From: Megaustenia siamemsis
Taxonomy: Eukaryota; Mollusca; Gastropoda; Stylommatophora; Ariophantidae
DNA length: 64,000 nucleotides
Assembly: GCA_032433765.1 (NCBI GenBank)
Contig: JAVIAB010000124.1
Coordinates: 71,907,746-71,971,745, forward strand
Direction: 5' to 3'
Shown here: piece by piece, positions 1 through 11,400 of the stretch
Layout of the letters: each line of letters begins with the position of its first letter
Position numbering within the stretch: the stretch's first letter is position 1
Notes under the pieces: generated by a model
Database searches by the model: none
What the model was told of the DNA's origin: nothing
What the model saw: the letters and a program-made list of their open reading frames with translations, nothing else
Translations under genes and position numbers: made by a program

Positions 1-380
1 ACTGTCGGCGCCGCAAACGCCCGGTGTTGCTCACATGCTGATGTAACTTCTTATCGCCTTTCATCGCCTTTAGGTGTTTCCCATCAAACTCTTCCCTCGC
101 TGCTGACTTACGTAGGAGCAATAAGTGGTCGAGGTGTAAACTGGTTGCCCGATCTTCTGGACATTATTTGGGACTTCCGATTCCAAGGTGGTGGAATGAA
201 GTTCATTTCTCTCGACGCTGCAGGAATTTGCATTTTTAAAACAAAGTAAAGTGCCCCCGTCACGCCAAGTGGCGTATAGGGAATATGATGTTAGTGACCA
301 TACAGCACCATTATTATTTTGGTCTTTTTAATTTGGATTTGAGAACAAAGACATCGTGAAGGTAAGATAACAATATATTT
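1..380. other. Unassigned sequence at the left edge
   Basis: I see no convincing coding region, RNA gene or tandem repeat here. The last part, from about 290, leads into the Penelope-like arm described next and may be its outer flank. Confidence 0.5.
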
Positions 381-484
381 AGGAGCCAGTAGTGGGGTGT
401 GATAAACACTACAAGGTATGGTGACAGCTTTACAAGGAAGGAACACAACACAATACTGACGTTTCGGCCTGTGGCTTTCTTCAG

Positions 485-875
485 AATACAGGGACAACGA
501 CCACAAACGGTGAAGCACAATTATCTATAACTACTTTAGATGATCAAGTAGAGGGAGAGGAGTACAGAGAGAGGAAAGTAAGATGTTGAAATAAGAAAGA
601 AGGCTACATGTGGGGAGGTAGGATGAGCGTCGAGATATATAAAATAGAAAGATTAGAAAATCAAGAGCTCGAGACTAAAGAGTAGAACGTAAATAGTAAA
701 AAATGAATAATGTATCATTAAAAGTATATGTAAGTGACTTAACTCGAACGACTGATCTGTCCTCCGTTTTGGAATTCATCCGAATGACTTAGTACGTTCA
801 GGCTATATCCGGAAAGCATCACGTGATGGAAACACGCATAGTAAAGACAGACAAAGGACATGAGTCGTGGGGTAG
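485..875 (+). repeat. Left inverted arm of the Penelope-like element
   Basis: Its reverse complement matches 2808-3200 nearly continuously, with scattered mismatches and small indels. Just outside it, at about 445-485, is an imperfect hairpin beginning CTGACGTTTCGGCC, which recurs in the 29.2-kb copy. Confidence 0.8.
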
Positions 876-975
876 TCCTAATCACAGCGTAGTAGTGAAG
901 TTGATAGGTGAGAGCGAGCACTACTCTATCAATTGGGGGATGAGTAGAGGGGGTGAGAGCAAACTGACGTGAAGT

Positions 976-1390
976 GTGGAGAACTCGGCGAAAAGGGGGG
1001 GGGGAGAGGAGAGCTGCTTCAGGATAGAGGTGTCGGCAGAAGAAATCAAGCATAAGGTTCTCTTCCCCAATGGTCCTTTTGAGATCAGAGAGGGATTCAC
1101 TTGCACATCGCGTAACATCATTTACGCCATCATTTGTAAGCGATGCAAGTTGACCTACGTCGGTCAAACTGGACGACGTTTCTGTGCTAGATGCCGTGAA
1201 CACCTATATGACATCACCCGAGATGCGGGCACTCCTGTAGCACCCCACTTTAACTCGAGGGGTCATTGGGGAAGGCTGATGTCTTGGTCACCGGCCTAGT
1301 GTCATGCTCCTCTGATAACCACAGTAGTCTCACGCTTGAGAATCGTCTGATCGCTCGTTGGGGTTGCCTCACTTCCCACCCCCCCCCATG
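976..1390 (+). pseudogene. GIY-YIG endonuclease fragment of a Penelope-like element
   Basis: This encoded the endonuclease that nicks target DNA for Penelope-like retrotransposition. Visible motifs are NIIYAIIC (the GIY position), LTYVGQTGRRFCARC (the YIG position and catalytic Arg) and APHFNSRGH, with spaced Cys and His residues of the family's CCHH type. The domain begins at about 1040; the upstream reverse transcriptase is absent. The first frame stops at 1299, and the conserved C-terminal part (reading ENRLIARWG) continues from 1266 in another frame, so there is a frameshift near 1280. The downstream frame then runs into low-complexity CT-rich DNA and is not coding. The product is very probably non-functional. 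Confidence 0.75.
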
Positions 1391-2610
1391 GTATCAATGT
1401 ATTCCTGTCCCTCTGAGGACCCTTCTTCCTCCGACTCCTTCCTCCCACCTCTGCACTCCTCTTCCTATTTCACTTCTCTGTTCGTCTACTCCCAGTCCAT
1501 CCCTTCTTTTCCTATCCACTTTGAGTAATCCCTCATCTTGCCTTCTTCATCCAGTAATAACCCCCCCCCCCTCTCTTCGGACCACCAACATGTGCATCAC
1601 CTCCTTGTCACTATATTACCTCTCTACCTGGACTGTACCATCTCTCCGCCCGCTTCTATTGGTCCACGTCCTACCCACCACTTCTCTGATGGCCTTCTCC
1701 CAGCTTATCCCTCCCCTCTCTTTTCACTTGTAGTCACTACATCTTTATACCTACTATTCCAGTACCCCCTCTCCCTTATCCTGATGTACACTTTTATTCC
1801 TCTTCTAGGACCCTTATTATCTCCCTCAGTTCCATCATTTCCCAACCTCTTTACCCCTTCATGTACATATCTCCTGCGCACCACTACTATTACTCTATTT
1901 CGTACTAACTCCTTCTCTATCTTACCACTTCAGGCCCACCGTCTCTCCTCCTATCCACTGTATACATACCTGTCTCTTATTCTTCCTCTCCATATCTCCT
2001 CTGGTGTATACTTCCTCACTCCCCTTACTATACACACTCCTAGTATACTACCTCTCTTTGCTGGTTGTACCATCTCTCCGCCCACTTCTATTGGTTTTAC
2101 TCCCAGTTCACCCCTTCTCTCTCTATTCACTTGTAGTCCCCACTTCTCTACACCTACTATTCTCGTACCCCTCCAAACCCCCCCCCCCCCTCCCTTATCC
2201 TGGAGTTCCCTCTTAGTCCTCTTCTATGACTCCACTTGTCTGTTCATCAGCCACTCAGACACCACCTCTCTTTGTATCCCCCTCAGTTTCACCATTTTCC
2301 CACTTCTCTACCTCTCTATGCACTAACTTCTTGCGTACCATTCCTCTATCACTCCACATCTTACAGACTCCCACTCTAGCTATTCACTCGTCTCTCCTCC
2401 TATCCACTTTTCACATACCTATTCCTTATCCCTCCTCTCCATATCTCTTCCTCTGGTAGATATTTCCTCCCACTCCCTCTCCTCTTTGACTTACCTCTCT
2501 ACTCATATATCTCCAGCCCATCAATTCTGAACAGACTATCTTACTCATCTCCCAGTTCACTAACTTGTCTTTTGATTCACCCTTTCTTTGAACCTCTTGG
2601 TTGGTTACTC
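1390..2610 (+). repeat. CT-rich tandem repeat, unit about 400-450 bp
   Basis: The top strand is almost purely C and T. Blocks recur in order: CCATCTCTCCGCCC at about 1637 and 2068, CACTTGTAGTC at about 1725 and 2128, and TCCTATCCACT at about 1508, 1952 and 2399. Three diverged copies of a unit of roughly 400-450 bp fit this. Long reading frames across it are composition artefacts. Confidence 0.65.
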
Positions 2611-2807
2611 TCCTGTATTGTCCGAGTAGATTTATGAGGCCACTTATCTCCTTATCCGCCTTTCTCCTTTGTTCGCACGCAGACATGCCCCACCCGGGCC
2701 ATTGTTTTGGACTTCTACATTTCCTCTGACCATCGGCCTTTGTTTTCACAGCTGTCAGGCTGGCACGTCATCTCCTCCCCCCCCCCCCTCCCTCCACAGT
2801 TGTTATC

Positions 2808-3200
2808 CCACGACCCATATCCGTTGTCTATCTTTAACTACGCGTGTTTCCGTCACGTGATGCTTTCCGGATATAGCCTGAACGTACTAAGTCATTCGGA
2901 TGAATTCCATCACGGAGGACAGACCAGTCGTTCGAGCTAGTCATTTTCATATACTTTTATTGATACATTATTCATTTTTTACTATTTACGTTCTACTCTT
3001 TAGTCTCGAGCTCTTGATTTTCTAATCTTTCTATTTTATATATCTCGACGCTCATCCTACCTCCCCTCATGTAACTTCCTTTCTTATTTCAACATCTTAC
3101 TTTCCTCTCTCTGTCCTCCTCTCCCTCCACTTGATCATCTAACATGTAGTTATAGATAATTGTATTTCAGCGTTTGTGGCCGTTGTCTCTGTATTCTGAT
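2808..3200 (-). repeat. Right inverted arm of the Penelope-like element
   Basis: Inverted counterpart of 485-875. It contains the same palindromic block around TCACGTGATGCTTTCC. It ends where a short TA-rich run begins, at about 3200-3222. Confidence 0.8.
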
Positions 3201-3290
3201 ATAGTATATATATATATAAACTATCGCCTTTAAAGGAATTGATAATTTTTTACTTACATCGTTTTGCTAAACATTACAAGTTCATTTGAA

Positions 3291-4408
3291 ATGGCTCAAG
3301 CTATTCTTAGCTTAGCTTATTACGCAGAGGACGCCCTGGCAGGGAGACTTCGACCACGATAAAGGTATTTTGGTGGCGACAGTCCATAGACAAACGCACA
3401 AAGTAACCCACGCCTTTATGAAAGCTGCCCTAATGGGGCCATGCGGGGTCAAACCAAACGGCGTGGCGACCATTTACCGCTTTGCCACCCACGTGAAGTG
3501 GTTTTTCACATTGTTGACGTCGGCATATTTAAGGGAATAGAAATAAAGATTAGACGGGAAAACCGTCACTTTGAGCAATCCAGACATCACTATTAACATT
3601 GAACATTTAGAGAAAGAAAAAGCTAGGGGCTACCTTCAATGGACGCCACCAAACGTTAACGTAAAAACCGCTATAGACCTTGCAAAACATATCACCGGAG
3701 ACCCGGAGGCGGAGATAAAGAAAGACAGTTTGGCAAATGATCGGTGGATCGCTACACTCCCACAAAAGAAACACCACGCTATGTGTTCATGCACTGACGG
3801 GGAGCGTGAGAAACACACATAGAATATGGGTAACTCTACCGGGGAGGAAAACCAAATGCACGCACTTGGGGCAGAAACCCACTGGGACAACCAATGCCCT
3901 ACCAGAAAACAACGCCACCAGAACATCGGAAACACCACCATCGTGACCATCGATACCAACCAAAAGACAAGACGAAGAACCCAACAAGGAAAGAGAGAAT
4001 GACGAGAAACAACAGCCGACTCAACCGCTGGAGACCGGTCCAGAAACAGACTCCAGCGACAACGAAACTCCCTTCTCTATGGTAGTTGGTAAAAAAAACC
4101 GACCACGCGGGACAAAAACAAGCAGAGAATTTCGCCAAGGTCGAAACAGCAAAGCCATAGAAACACAGACATTTACCACAGACCACGAGGCACGTAACAA
4201 GACCACAGACAACGAAGCACAGAACACGACCACGGACCACGAGCAACAGAAAATTACAGACACGGAGGACTGGAGGATCTGGCATACCAACCGCCCCCAG
4301 CTGGTCATGGACACCAGCGACTCCGAAGATGAACCAACTTTACCAACATGGACAGAAAGAACAAATCCAAGACAAGTCAAAGGAAAGAATTTAAATAAAT
4401 CCATGTAA
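3291..4408 (+). pseudogene. ORF1-like protein of a non-LTR element, broken
   Basis: An ATG at 3291 opens a frame that soon stops. Reading resumes at 3571 (frame beginning SNPDITINIEHLEKEKARGY) and in other frames to a terminal stop at 4408. The C-terminal part is rich in Thr, Asn, Lys and Glu and looks disordered. I cannot see a zinc knuckle. The call is by position: it lies upstream of a Tx1-like ORF2 and is followed by an AT-rich spacer. Catalytic function is not expected; such proteins bind element RNA. Confidence 0.4.
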
Positions 4409-4485
4409 ATAATTCATTTTAAAATGTGTAAATATTAATTCTTTTTCTAAATTTAATCTACCTTTAATTTAATCTACCTGTAGGG

Positions 4486-4967
4486 AACAGAGAACAACTG
4501 TGGGAGATACTAACAATATACGGAGTAAGCCAACTTCTAACCAACCTAATTAAAAGTCTCTACATCAGCAGCAGCTGCAGGGTCAGAACAGCAGCAGGCT
4601 ACACAGACCACTTCGAAGTTAGATCATGTGTAAGACAGGGGTGCGTACTATCACCCCTACTGTTTATTACATACATGGGCTATGCTAGCCAACCCATCAG
4701 AGACAGGGGAGATCAAAGAGCTTTTATTTGCAGACGATCAGGCACTAATATATGAAACAATATAAGACCTACAAGAACACCTAAACAAACCCAACAGCGC
4801 AGGCACAAAATACAACATGAAAATCAACATCAACAAAACAGAAGTCATGAATGTCGCCAAAAATAAACAGAACGTCAACATAACTATAGAACGCAAGCAA
4901 CTAAAACAAGTAGAGGAAATCAAATACTTTGGAAGTTTAATGACAAACGATATTTCTCAAACAGCAG
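4486..4967 (+). pseudogene. Reverse transcriptase, first half (family X)
   Basis: Conserved reverse transcriptase blocks are readable in more than one frame: VRQGCVLSPLLF at about 4627-4665 and LFADDQALI, the catalytic Asp-Asp box, at about 4720-4750. These are followed by MKININKTEVMNVAKNKQ from 4817. The endonuclease and the first RT blocks are missing at the 5' end. The frame ends at the insertion point, at a sequence coding EIES. Confidence 0.7.
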
Positions 4968-4973
4968 AGATAG

Positions 4974-4977
<4 letters not shown>

Positions 4978-5048
<71 letters not shown>

Positions 5049-5063
5049 CTATCTCTCTCTGCG
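4978..5063. repeat. (CT)n-(CTAT)n microsatellite tail
   Basis: An uninterrupted CT run is followed by seven or so CTAT units and a short CT run. On the minus strand this is an (AG)n tail at the 3' end of the retrocopied insert, matching the tail at 12,989-13,034. Confidence 0.9.
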
Positions 5064-5366
5064 ATCAGGACTCAATCAGAGTAGGATTCCAGACTCTCAC
5101 ATGAAGTCAGCTGTCAGGTTAAGTGTGTTGATCGTCCCCACAGACAGAACATCACAATTAGAGTCTGCCAGATCCACTATGATTGAACACCTGTTAAAAC
5201 GTTGCACTGTGCTCTGCGCCAGTGGCCCAGTGCATCCGATTTCAGCCAGTATTTTATTCAGGTTTGCTTTCCTTAGCCTTTGATTGTCCCCAATCTTCCT
5301 GCAAGGCAGCAGATTGTCTTTTCTGTAGGGGGATTCTGCCCTTAGATGGTCGGCCCTCCCAGGTTG
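5064..5366 (-). repeat. AG-tailed SINE-like unit, copy 1
   Basis: The sequence from GCGATCAGGACTC to the GGTCGGCCCTCCCAG block matches 13,035-13,286, apart from an extra 50 bp or so (5112-5161) present only here. Both copies abut a CT tract on the same side. On the minus strand this is a short unit ending in (AG)n. A 97-residue minus-strand frame (5097-5390) runs through it but is not shared intact by the other copy, so I do not call a gene. It could be the 3' end of an unrecognised LINE. Confidence 0.6.
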
Positions 5367-5393
5367 ACGAGCACTATCTGCCCGAGTCACTAG

Positions 5394-6240
5394 AGGTGAC
5401 TAACACAGACATGCACACACAAAGATATGAGATATGTGACTAACACGACATGCACACAGCGATACAAGGCATGACTAACACTGACACACATCAATATATG
5501 AGATATGACTAACACAGACATACACGCAAAGATATGACACATGACAAACATAGACATTCACACACAAAGATATGAGATGTGACTAACATAGCCATGCACA
5601 CAAAGATATGAGATATCACTAACCCAGACATGCATACACAAAGATATGACACATGACTAACACAGATGCACACTAAGATATGAGATATGACTACAAACAG
5701 ACACACATAAATATATGAGATATGATTAACACGGACACACCAAGATATGAGAAATGACTAACATGACACACACCAAGATATGAGCTATGGCTAGCACACA
5801 CACACACACAAGCTAAGATATGAGCCATGTCTAGCACAGAAACACACTAAGATATGAGCCATGGCTAGCACAGAAACACATTAAGATATGAGCCATGACT
5901 TCACGGAAACACACCAAGACATGAACCATGTCTAACACAGAAACACATTAAGATAGGAGCCATGGCTAGCACGGAAATACACTAAGATATGAACCATGGC
6001 CAGCACAGACACACACTAGGATATGAACCCTGGCCAGCATAGATACCCACCAAGATATGAGCCATGGCTAGCACGGATATACACTAAGATATGAACCATG
6101 GCCAACACAGACATACACTAAGATATGAATCATGGCCAGCCCAGACACACACTAAGATATGAACCATGGCTATCGCAGACACCCACTAAGATATGGGCTA
6201 CGACTAGCACGGATATACACTGAGAATTGAGCCATGGCTC
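5394..6240. repeat. Minisatellite, unit about 35 bp
   Basis: Roughly two dozen units share a GACTAACACAGACA...CAAAGATATGAGATAT pattern. The left half reads 'gactaacaca' and the right half drifts to 'ggctagcacagaaacaca' with 'gagccat' endings. Unit length varies from about 30 to 38 bp. Confidence 0.9.
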
Positions 6241-7790
6241 AATTCAAGAGAAGCAGAAGTTGAGGTAGAAGAGCAGTAATCGCGAAAGGTATCCATATGC
6301 TTGGGTTTGTTGAAGTCGGCAGACTCTTCTTAACGTGGGAATCATCGACATACAAGACGCAGGCCCCTGTTAACTGTTCACAGGTTCCGTTCAAACAGTT
6401 GTCCGGAGATTTGAGAGTGCAGTCTGACCCGTAGAACATTCCCTTGCACGTACAGTTCCCGGTTGACTGTTCACAGGTGTCGTTAAAACACTTGTCCGGA
6501 CACTTGAGAGTGCAGTCTGACACGTAGCACGTTTCCTTGCACGTACAGTCTGCACTTTCCGGGTCACATATGATGTCACAGCCATCAGAACAGGTCTGTT
6601 CGCACTGTAACCGATAGTTCCCATCGGAACAAGTGTCATTACAGGTATAGCCAGGATGTTTACAGTGAAGGCACTTTCCGGATTTTTCTCACATATAGGA
6701 CAGCCACTGAGACAAAACCTGGAGCAGTCGTGTCCATAGATTCCATGTGAACAGTTGCCGTGACACGTTCCGATGATGACGTTGAGCCTTTGCTACACCC
6801 ACTACACACTTCACAAAACGACCCAGAATGCCCGTCTAGACAATAGGTGTCTGTAAATGTTTGCACCTCACACACCGTCAGTGCACTGTCGGCTTGCGAA
6901 ATGGTCGGTGAGAACTCAATCTTAATGTGTGCATTGGCGTTTGTGTGGTGACTACAATAGTGTTCACAGAAACATTAGGGTATGATATATATATTATACT
7001 GGAACACTACGCCGCCACTATCAGAGAAAGCCTTTAGAGTGGCATTCTTTGCCCGAATCATAGTGCTAGCTCGATGATAGATTCGAATGGTGGAAATCGT
7101 CTGGGGCGTGGCAAAGTTCAGATACCAGTAAACAGGATTGGTTCCACTTCTCAATTGTGTGTGTGTGCAGTCATTGTCATAGAGATTAGTCTTTGTTTTG
7201 CCATTAACTCTGGTCCACATCCGTCTCCTGTATAACAATCATTAAATGTGTCGGTCTGGTTTGTGTTCTGTTTGAGAGCCACTTTCCGACCCCCGCCAAT
7301 GTAGATGGAGCAGATATTTGCAACGATCGCCCCTTCAATCCGTAACTTGTTGATCAGACCAGCCCCAGAGCAAAAGACATCAATCTCGTGCTGACTAACT
7401 ACAGACCTTGATTCATTGTTACATGAGGCAGAACTATTTAGTTTTACCGTGAAACTGTCCGTATCTGTTAAGTCATTCACATAAATCCTAAACCAGGAGA
7501 AGGTAAACTAGGTTCAGATTTTTGGGCGTATTTGTACACAAGATCCAAGTACTGACACTGGGGTCCGAAATATTCGTGCTGACAACTGTCATTGTTTGGG
7601 CATATCTGTGCATATCTCTACACCTGTAGTTTTGTCACAAACTGAGTCATTATAGCAGTGACATTGTAACGTACAATTTGCCCCAAACCAACCGTCTGCA
7701 CAAGTTAGGTCATTAGCTTCCAAGGCCACGAATGAAGCCAGTAGAATAAAGACTTGATCTACAGCGATGGTTAACGAACTGTATACAAAT
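6241..7790 (-). pseudogene. Intronless EGF-repeat plus F5/8-type lectin-like retrocopy
   Basis: On the minus strand a likely signal peptide (FILLASFVALEA, near 7740) leads into an EGF-like module (CADGWFGANC). A region resembling tachylectin/fucolectin-type discoidin-like domains follows (NPVYWYLNFATPQTISTIRI, about 7085-7140). Then come several EGF-like modules with regular Cys spacing (CPDKCFNDTCEQSTGNCTC, about 6450-6510). The end, at 6241, is hydrophobic (IPFAITALLPQLLLLLN), like a membrane or GPI-anchor signal. At least four frame changes and stops break it, and no start ATG is evident. Secreted or surface proteins with this domain order are common in molluscs. No introns are visible over about 1.5 kb, which fits a processed copy. 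Confidence 0.65.
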
Positions 7791-7946
7791 ATTTATTATC
7801 AAACCCGTGATTATATTTCTAAAAATCCGCCAACTTGCTGTGATAACAGATAACGTGATGTTCTCTTATAGAATGAGACAATCCGTTGGAGACAAGCAAA
7901 GTCAACATTGTTTACATCATGGCTCGAACACAAACCAGATAGAATC

Positions 7947-8472
7947 AAGATGCAACAAAGCTTGTCAAATCATTGGACAGTTATCACCACTATTGCCCAA
8001 CAAGGAAATAACTCTGGAGGCAAAACGAGCACTATACAATACAATCTTCATCCCAACGTTGTGCTACCAATGCCAGACCTGGGCCCTAGATGCAAGAACA
8101 ATAAGAGAAATAGCATCTAAAGAGACGAAATGTGTTAGACGAATGATAGGAAACAGTCTGAGAAATAAAATCAGAAATGAAGAACTGAGAAAAAAGCTAG
8201 GAATAGCCCCCGCCATAATATATATATATGGAAACAACAGATAAAATGGTTTGGCCACGTGACATGGCAGAAAGATCAAAACACAACACAACGAGCCTTC
8301 AACAAACGTTGTGAGAACACCAGACCCAAGGGTCGACCAGGAAAAAGATGGGTCGATGGGATATTAGAAGCACTAGGAAACTTAGTAGCAACAGAGGCGA
8401 ACAGAAGAGCAAAAGACTGCAAATTATATCTCCCCTCGACGCTGAAAGGCAGATGAGGAAGTAAAGAAGTAG
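7947..8472 (+). pseudogene. Reverse transcriptase C-terminal region (family X), second half
   Basis: The frame resumes after the nested insert with SRCNKACQIIGQLSPLL and continues through LCYQCQTWALDARTIREI to about 8244. A shifted frame follows (FNKRCENTRPKGRPGKRW, about 8290-8350). This is the post-RT segment typical of the family. The 3' end is near 8472. Confidence 0.7.
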
Positions 8473-8499
8473 AATCTACCTTTTCACTAATTTAAAATA

Positions 8500-11400
8500 G
8501 CTGATCCCATTGTCTTATCTGTCAACGTTAGGGGACTAAGGTCCAAATTAGACAACATCATACACTTAATACACAAATACAAAACAGATTTCGTCCTCAT
8601 ATAAGAAACAAACATACACACAGACATACACGCATCACAAATCACTACACAGCTCGGGCTAATGCATTCTTGTTTCAGCTTGGCAGTTCAACGTACAGGT
8701 TCAGGTACAGCCATCCTCCAGACCTCCGACAGATGGGAAATCACTTCCAAAGAAAGAGACAGTGATGGCAGAACGACAATCATCCAAATAAAAGACGCAG
8801 AGCAGCGATACACGATAGTCAATGTCCAAGGACCACCTGTACCAGCACAACAACCACAATTCTTTGAGGACCTCTCACAGCTACTAACAAGGAAAAACAT
8901 GGGACAAGATCATTCTCTGGGGGGACTTCAACTGTGTCCTGTCAAAAGAGGATGTTGAGGGAGGCGCATACAGCACACATACATGTCGCCCTGACGCACT
9001 ATACGACATACTAAATGAACATGAACTGACAGATGCCTACAGACGCGCAAACCCACAAGGCAAAGAAAAAACACACAAAACCAACGCCCAATGCAGAGCA
9101 GCGTGACTCGACCGCCTCTATGTCCCATCTGGAATGCACGCCAGCCGGATCAAACACCTACGCGAGACGCTCCACTTCACTGACCACAAAGGGATCTCGT
9201 AGCCATTAACAACTCGAGAAGAAGAGGAAAACAAAAATCACCACATTGGAAATTCAACAACACACTACTACACAACAACACCTACGTAGAAGTCACATCG
9301 AAGCTCATTCAACTGCACACAAGCGACCAAGAAACATACGACAACAAAAACAATGAGACCTGCTGAAAAGCAAAATACACAAAACAACGATGGTACTGGC
9401 GTCCCAAATTAGCAGGCACAGGCAGCAAGAAGAAAAATGCTGCAGGAGACCCTTTGTTTGGCAAAACAAGTGGATAAACACGCCCCAAACATCATCCTAC
9501 TAGAAGTAGAATTGGAGCGACACACACAGTACAGATACCAGGGGGCTTTATCACGCGCACGGCAAATAACAATCACACAGAAGACAGCCAACAAACAATT
9601 CCTGGACATAGAGCAACACATACAAAGTATATACATCAAGAAGATAGTAGACTCGGAAGGCAACACACAGACAGAAACAACAAACATCGTCCAAGCTTTC
9701 GGGGAATACTACAGACAGCTGTATACAGAAGGAACACTGCAACAGCACGTTCAAGACGATTACACGAAGCACACCGAACAACTAAAGGAAGCGGACAAAA
9801 AAATACTGGACGCAGAGATAACACTCGAGGACATAACGACCGTGGTGAAATCTATGCATTAAAAAAAAGACACCAGGACCGGACGGACTCACCACGGAGT
9901 TCCGTCAGCATTTTCTCCCCGTCTTAGGGCCACTTCTACTGAAGGTGTTTAAGGACTCCTTTGATATAGGATATCAACCTCCAAGCCTGAACGAGTCATA
10001 CATCTCCTTACTCCGAAAGAACAACACTGCAAAGACGCAACAAAGTACAGACCGATATCGCTGCTCAACGTTGACTACAAAATACTCACAAAGACCATGA
10101 CAAACAAGTTAAAACCGTTCATGCCATCACTTGTCCACGAAGATCAGCAGTGCAGCATCCAAGGCAGAAAAATAACCAGCCACACTCACTTCATACGAGA
10201 CATCATCACCTACACACACGGAAGAAACGTTCAATCGCCGATCCTGTCATTAGACCAAGAGAAGGCTTTCGACAGGGTATCGCACCCTACCTACACAAGA
10301 CGCTGCACAACTGTAACATGGGAGACAACTTTCGACAGGGTATCGCACCCTACCTACACAAGACGCTGCACAACTGTAACATGGGAGACAACTTTCAACA
10401 GGGTATCGCACCCTACCTACACAAGACGCTGCACAACTGCAACATAGGAGACAACTTTCAACAGGGTATCGCACCCTACCTACACAAGACTCTGCACAAC
10501 TGTAACATAGGAGACAACTTTCGACGATGGATCCAAATCCTGTACTCCAGACCTGAGAGCAAAGTCCTCTTAACCACACACCCACGGATTCCTTCACACT
10601 AACCAGGTCCGTCAGACAAGGATGCCATCTATCTCCGCTACTACTCGAAAAAATAAGAAAAGACGAATCCACTAGAGGCACCTTTATACCAGGAGGAAGA
10701 CAACGGAAGCTCATGGCTTACGCCGACGACACCATCTTCCTCCCCACAAGCGACCGCTCAATAACATACATCAACAAAGCATACACAGACTTCGGCAACA
10801 GCAGCGGAGCGAAGATCAACGTGAAGAAGTCATCCATCATAAAGATCGGCGGATGGCAGAACAGAAGGGATTTCCCTTTAGGACTGGCATCCGTCGACAC
10901 CATGACTGTGTACGGCGTCACGTTCCCGTGCAACCCCAAGATAAGCAAACCCACATGGCAGGCTCTAACCACAAAAATCACCGACACCCTGCTGAAATAC
11001 CAACGCAGAACATCAACTATCTTCGGCAGAAGCGTCATCGTTAACAATATCATCATACCTGAGCTACTCTACACATAGTTCTCGATCCACCTCGTCACAT
11101 TACTCACAAAATTAATAAGCGCATCAACAAGTTCGTCTTTCGAAACGTCATCCACAATATAAAACACGAAACACTAATCCAAAGGAAATACGACGGGGGA
11201 ATCTCTCTTCAAGACATCAACTCCAAAATAAAATCCTTCAGAATCGGCCATGTGGGACACATCGTTCAACGACCACACAGCTACCATTTCGCTCATTACT
11301 ACATGGGACTCAGGCTCATGAGGCACACAAAAATCAACAACGCAAGCCCACACCATTACGGGACCATGCCCGCTTTCTACAAGTTTGCATACAAGCCATA

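Larger units (their letters stand above)
381..3205 (+). mobile_element. Penelope-like element (PLE) remnant with inverted flanking arms
   Basis: A GIY-YIG endonuclease fragment lies between two inverted copies of a sequence of about 390 bp (485-875 and 2808-3200). Penelope-like retroelements carry a reverse transcriptase plus GIY-YIG endonuclease and are flanked by pseudo-LTRs that can be direct or inverted. The reverse transcriptase domain is missing, so this is a truncated copy. The interior after the endonuclease is a CT-rich tandem tract. A shorter copy of the left-arm sequence recurs at 29,155-29,312. The assignment rests on the endonuclease and the arms; exact outer ends are uncertain. 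Confidence 0.7.
4978..7936 (-). mobile_element. Composite retrocopied insert with 10-bp target duplication
   Basis: The 10-bp repeat AGATAGAATC flanks the block at 4968-4977 and 7937-7946, and the host RT frame is continuous across the two edges once the block is ignored. On the minus strand the block reads: short leader, EGF/lectin coding remnant (7790-6241), minisatellite (6240-5394), a 300-bp SINE-like unit, and a terminal (AG)n/(ATAG)n tract. Lack of introns, a simple-repeat 3' tail and a target duplication all fit LINE-driven retroposition of a chimeric transcript. Confidence 0.65.
4480..8472 (+). mobile_element. Non-LTR element of RTE/CR1 type ('family X'), inserted in the Tx1-like element
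   Basis: A 5'-truncated LINE lies between 9-bp direct repeats AATCTACCT (4471-4479 and 8473-8481). It reads in two halves, 4486-4967 and 7947-8472, split by a 2.96-kb insert. It ends close to CTCGACGCTGAAAGGCAG and a short GAAGTAAAGAAGTAG tail. A second copy of the family lies on the minus strand at 31,330-32,225, and a relative at 62,450-63,250. The uninterrupted 31-kb copy confirms that the two halves were contiguous. Confidence 0.75.

Noticed and set aside
445..490. Hammerhead ribozyme in the Penelope-like arm
   Set aside because: Penelope-like elements often carry one, but I could not find the conserved core (CTGANGA with GAAA) in correct positions. Only a simple hairpin is reported.
1538..2326. 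A 262-residue plus-strand reading frame
   Set aside because: It lies wholly in CT-rich tandem DNA; the predicted protein is Ser/Pro/Leu/Thr low complexity and has no family motif. Absence of purines removes stop codons by composition.
5394..6240. CRISPR-like array in the 35-bp repeats
   Set aside because: Repeats follow each other without spacers and vary in length, as in a minisatellite.
6241..7790. A functional EGF/lectin gene
   Set aside because: Several frameshifts and stops, no start codon in frame, and insertion hallmarks at both sides; it is a dead retrocopy.
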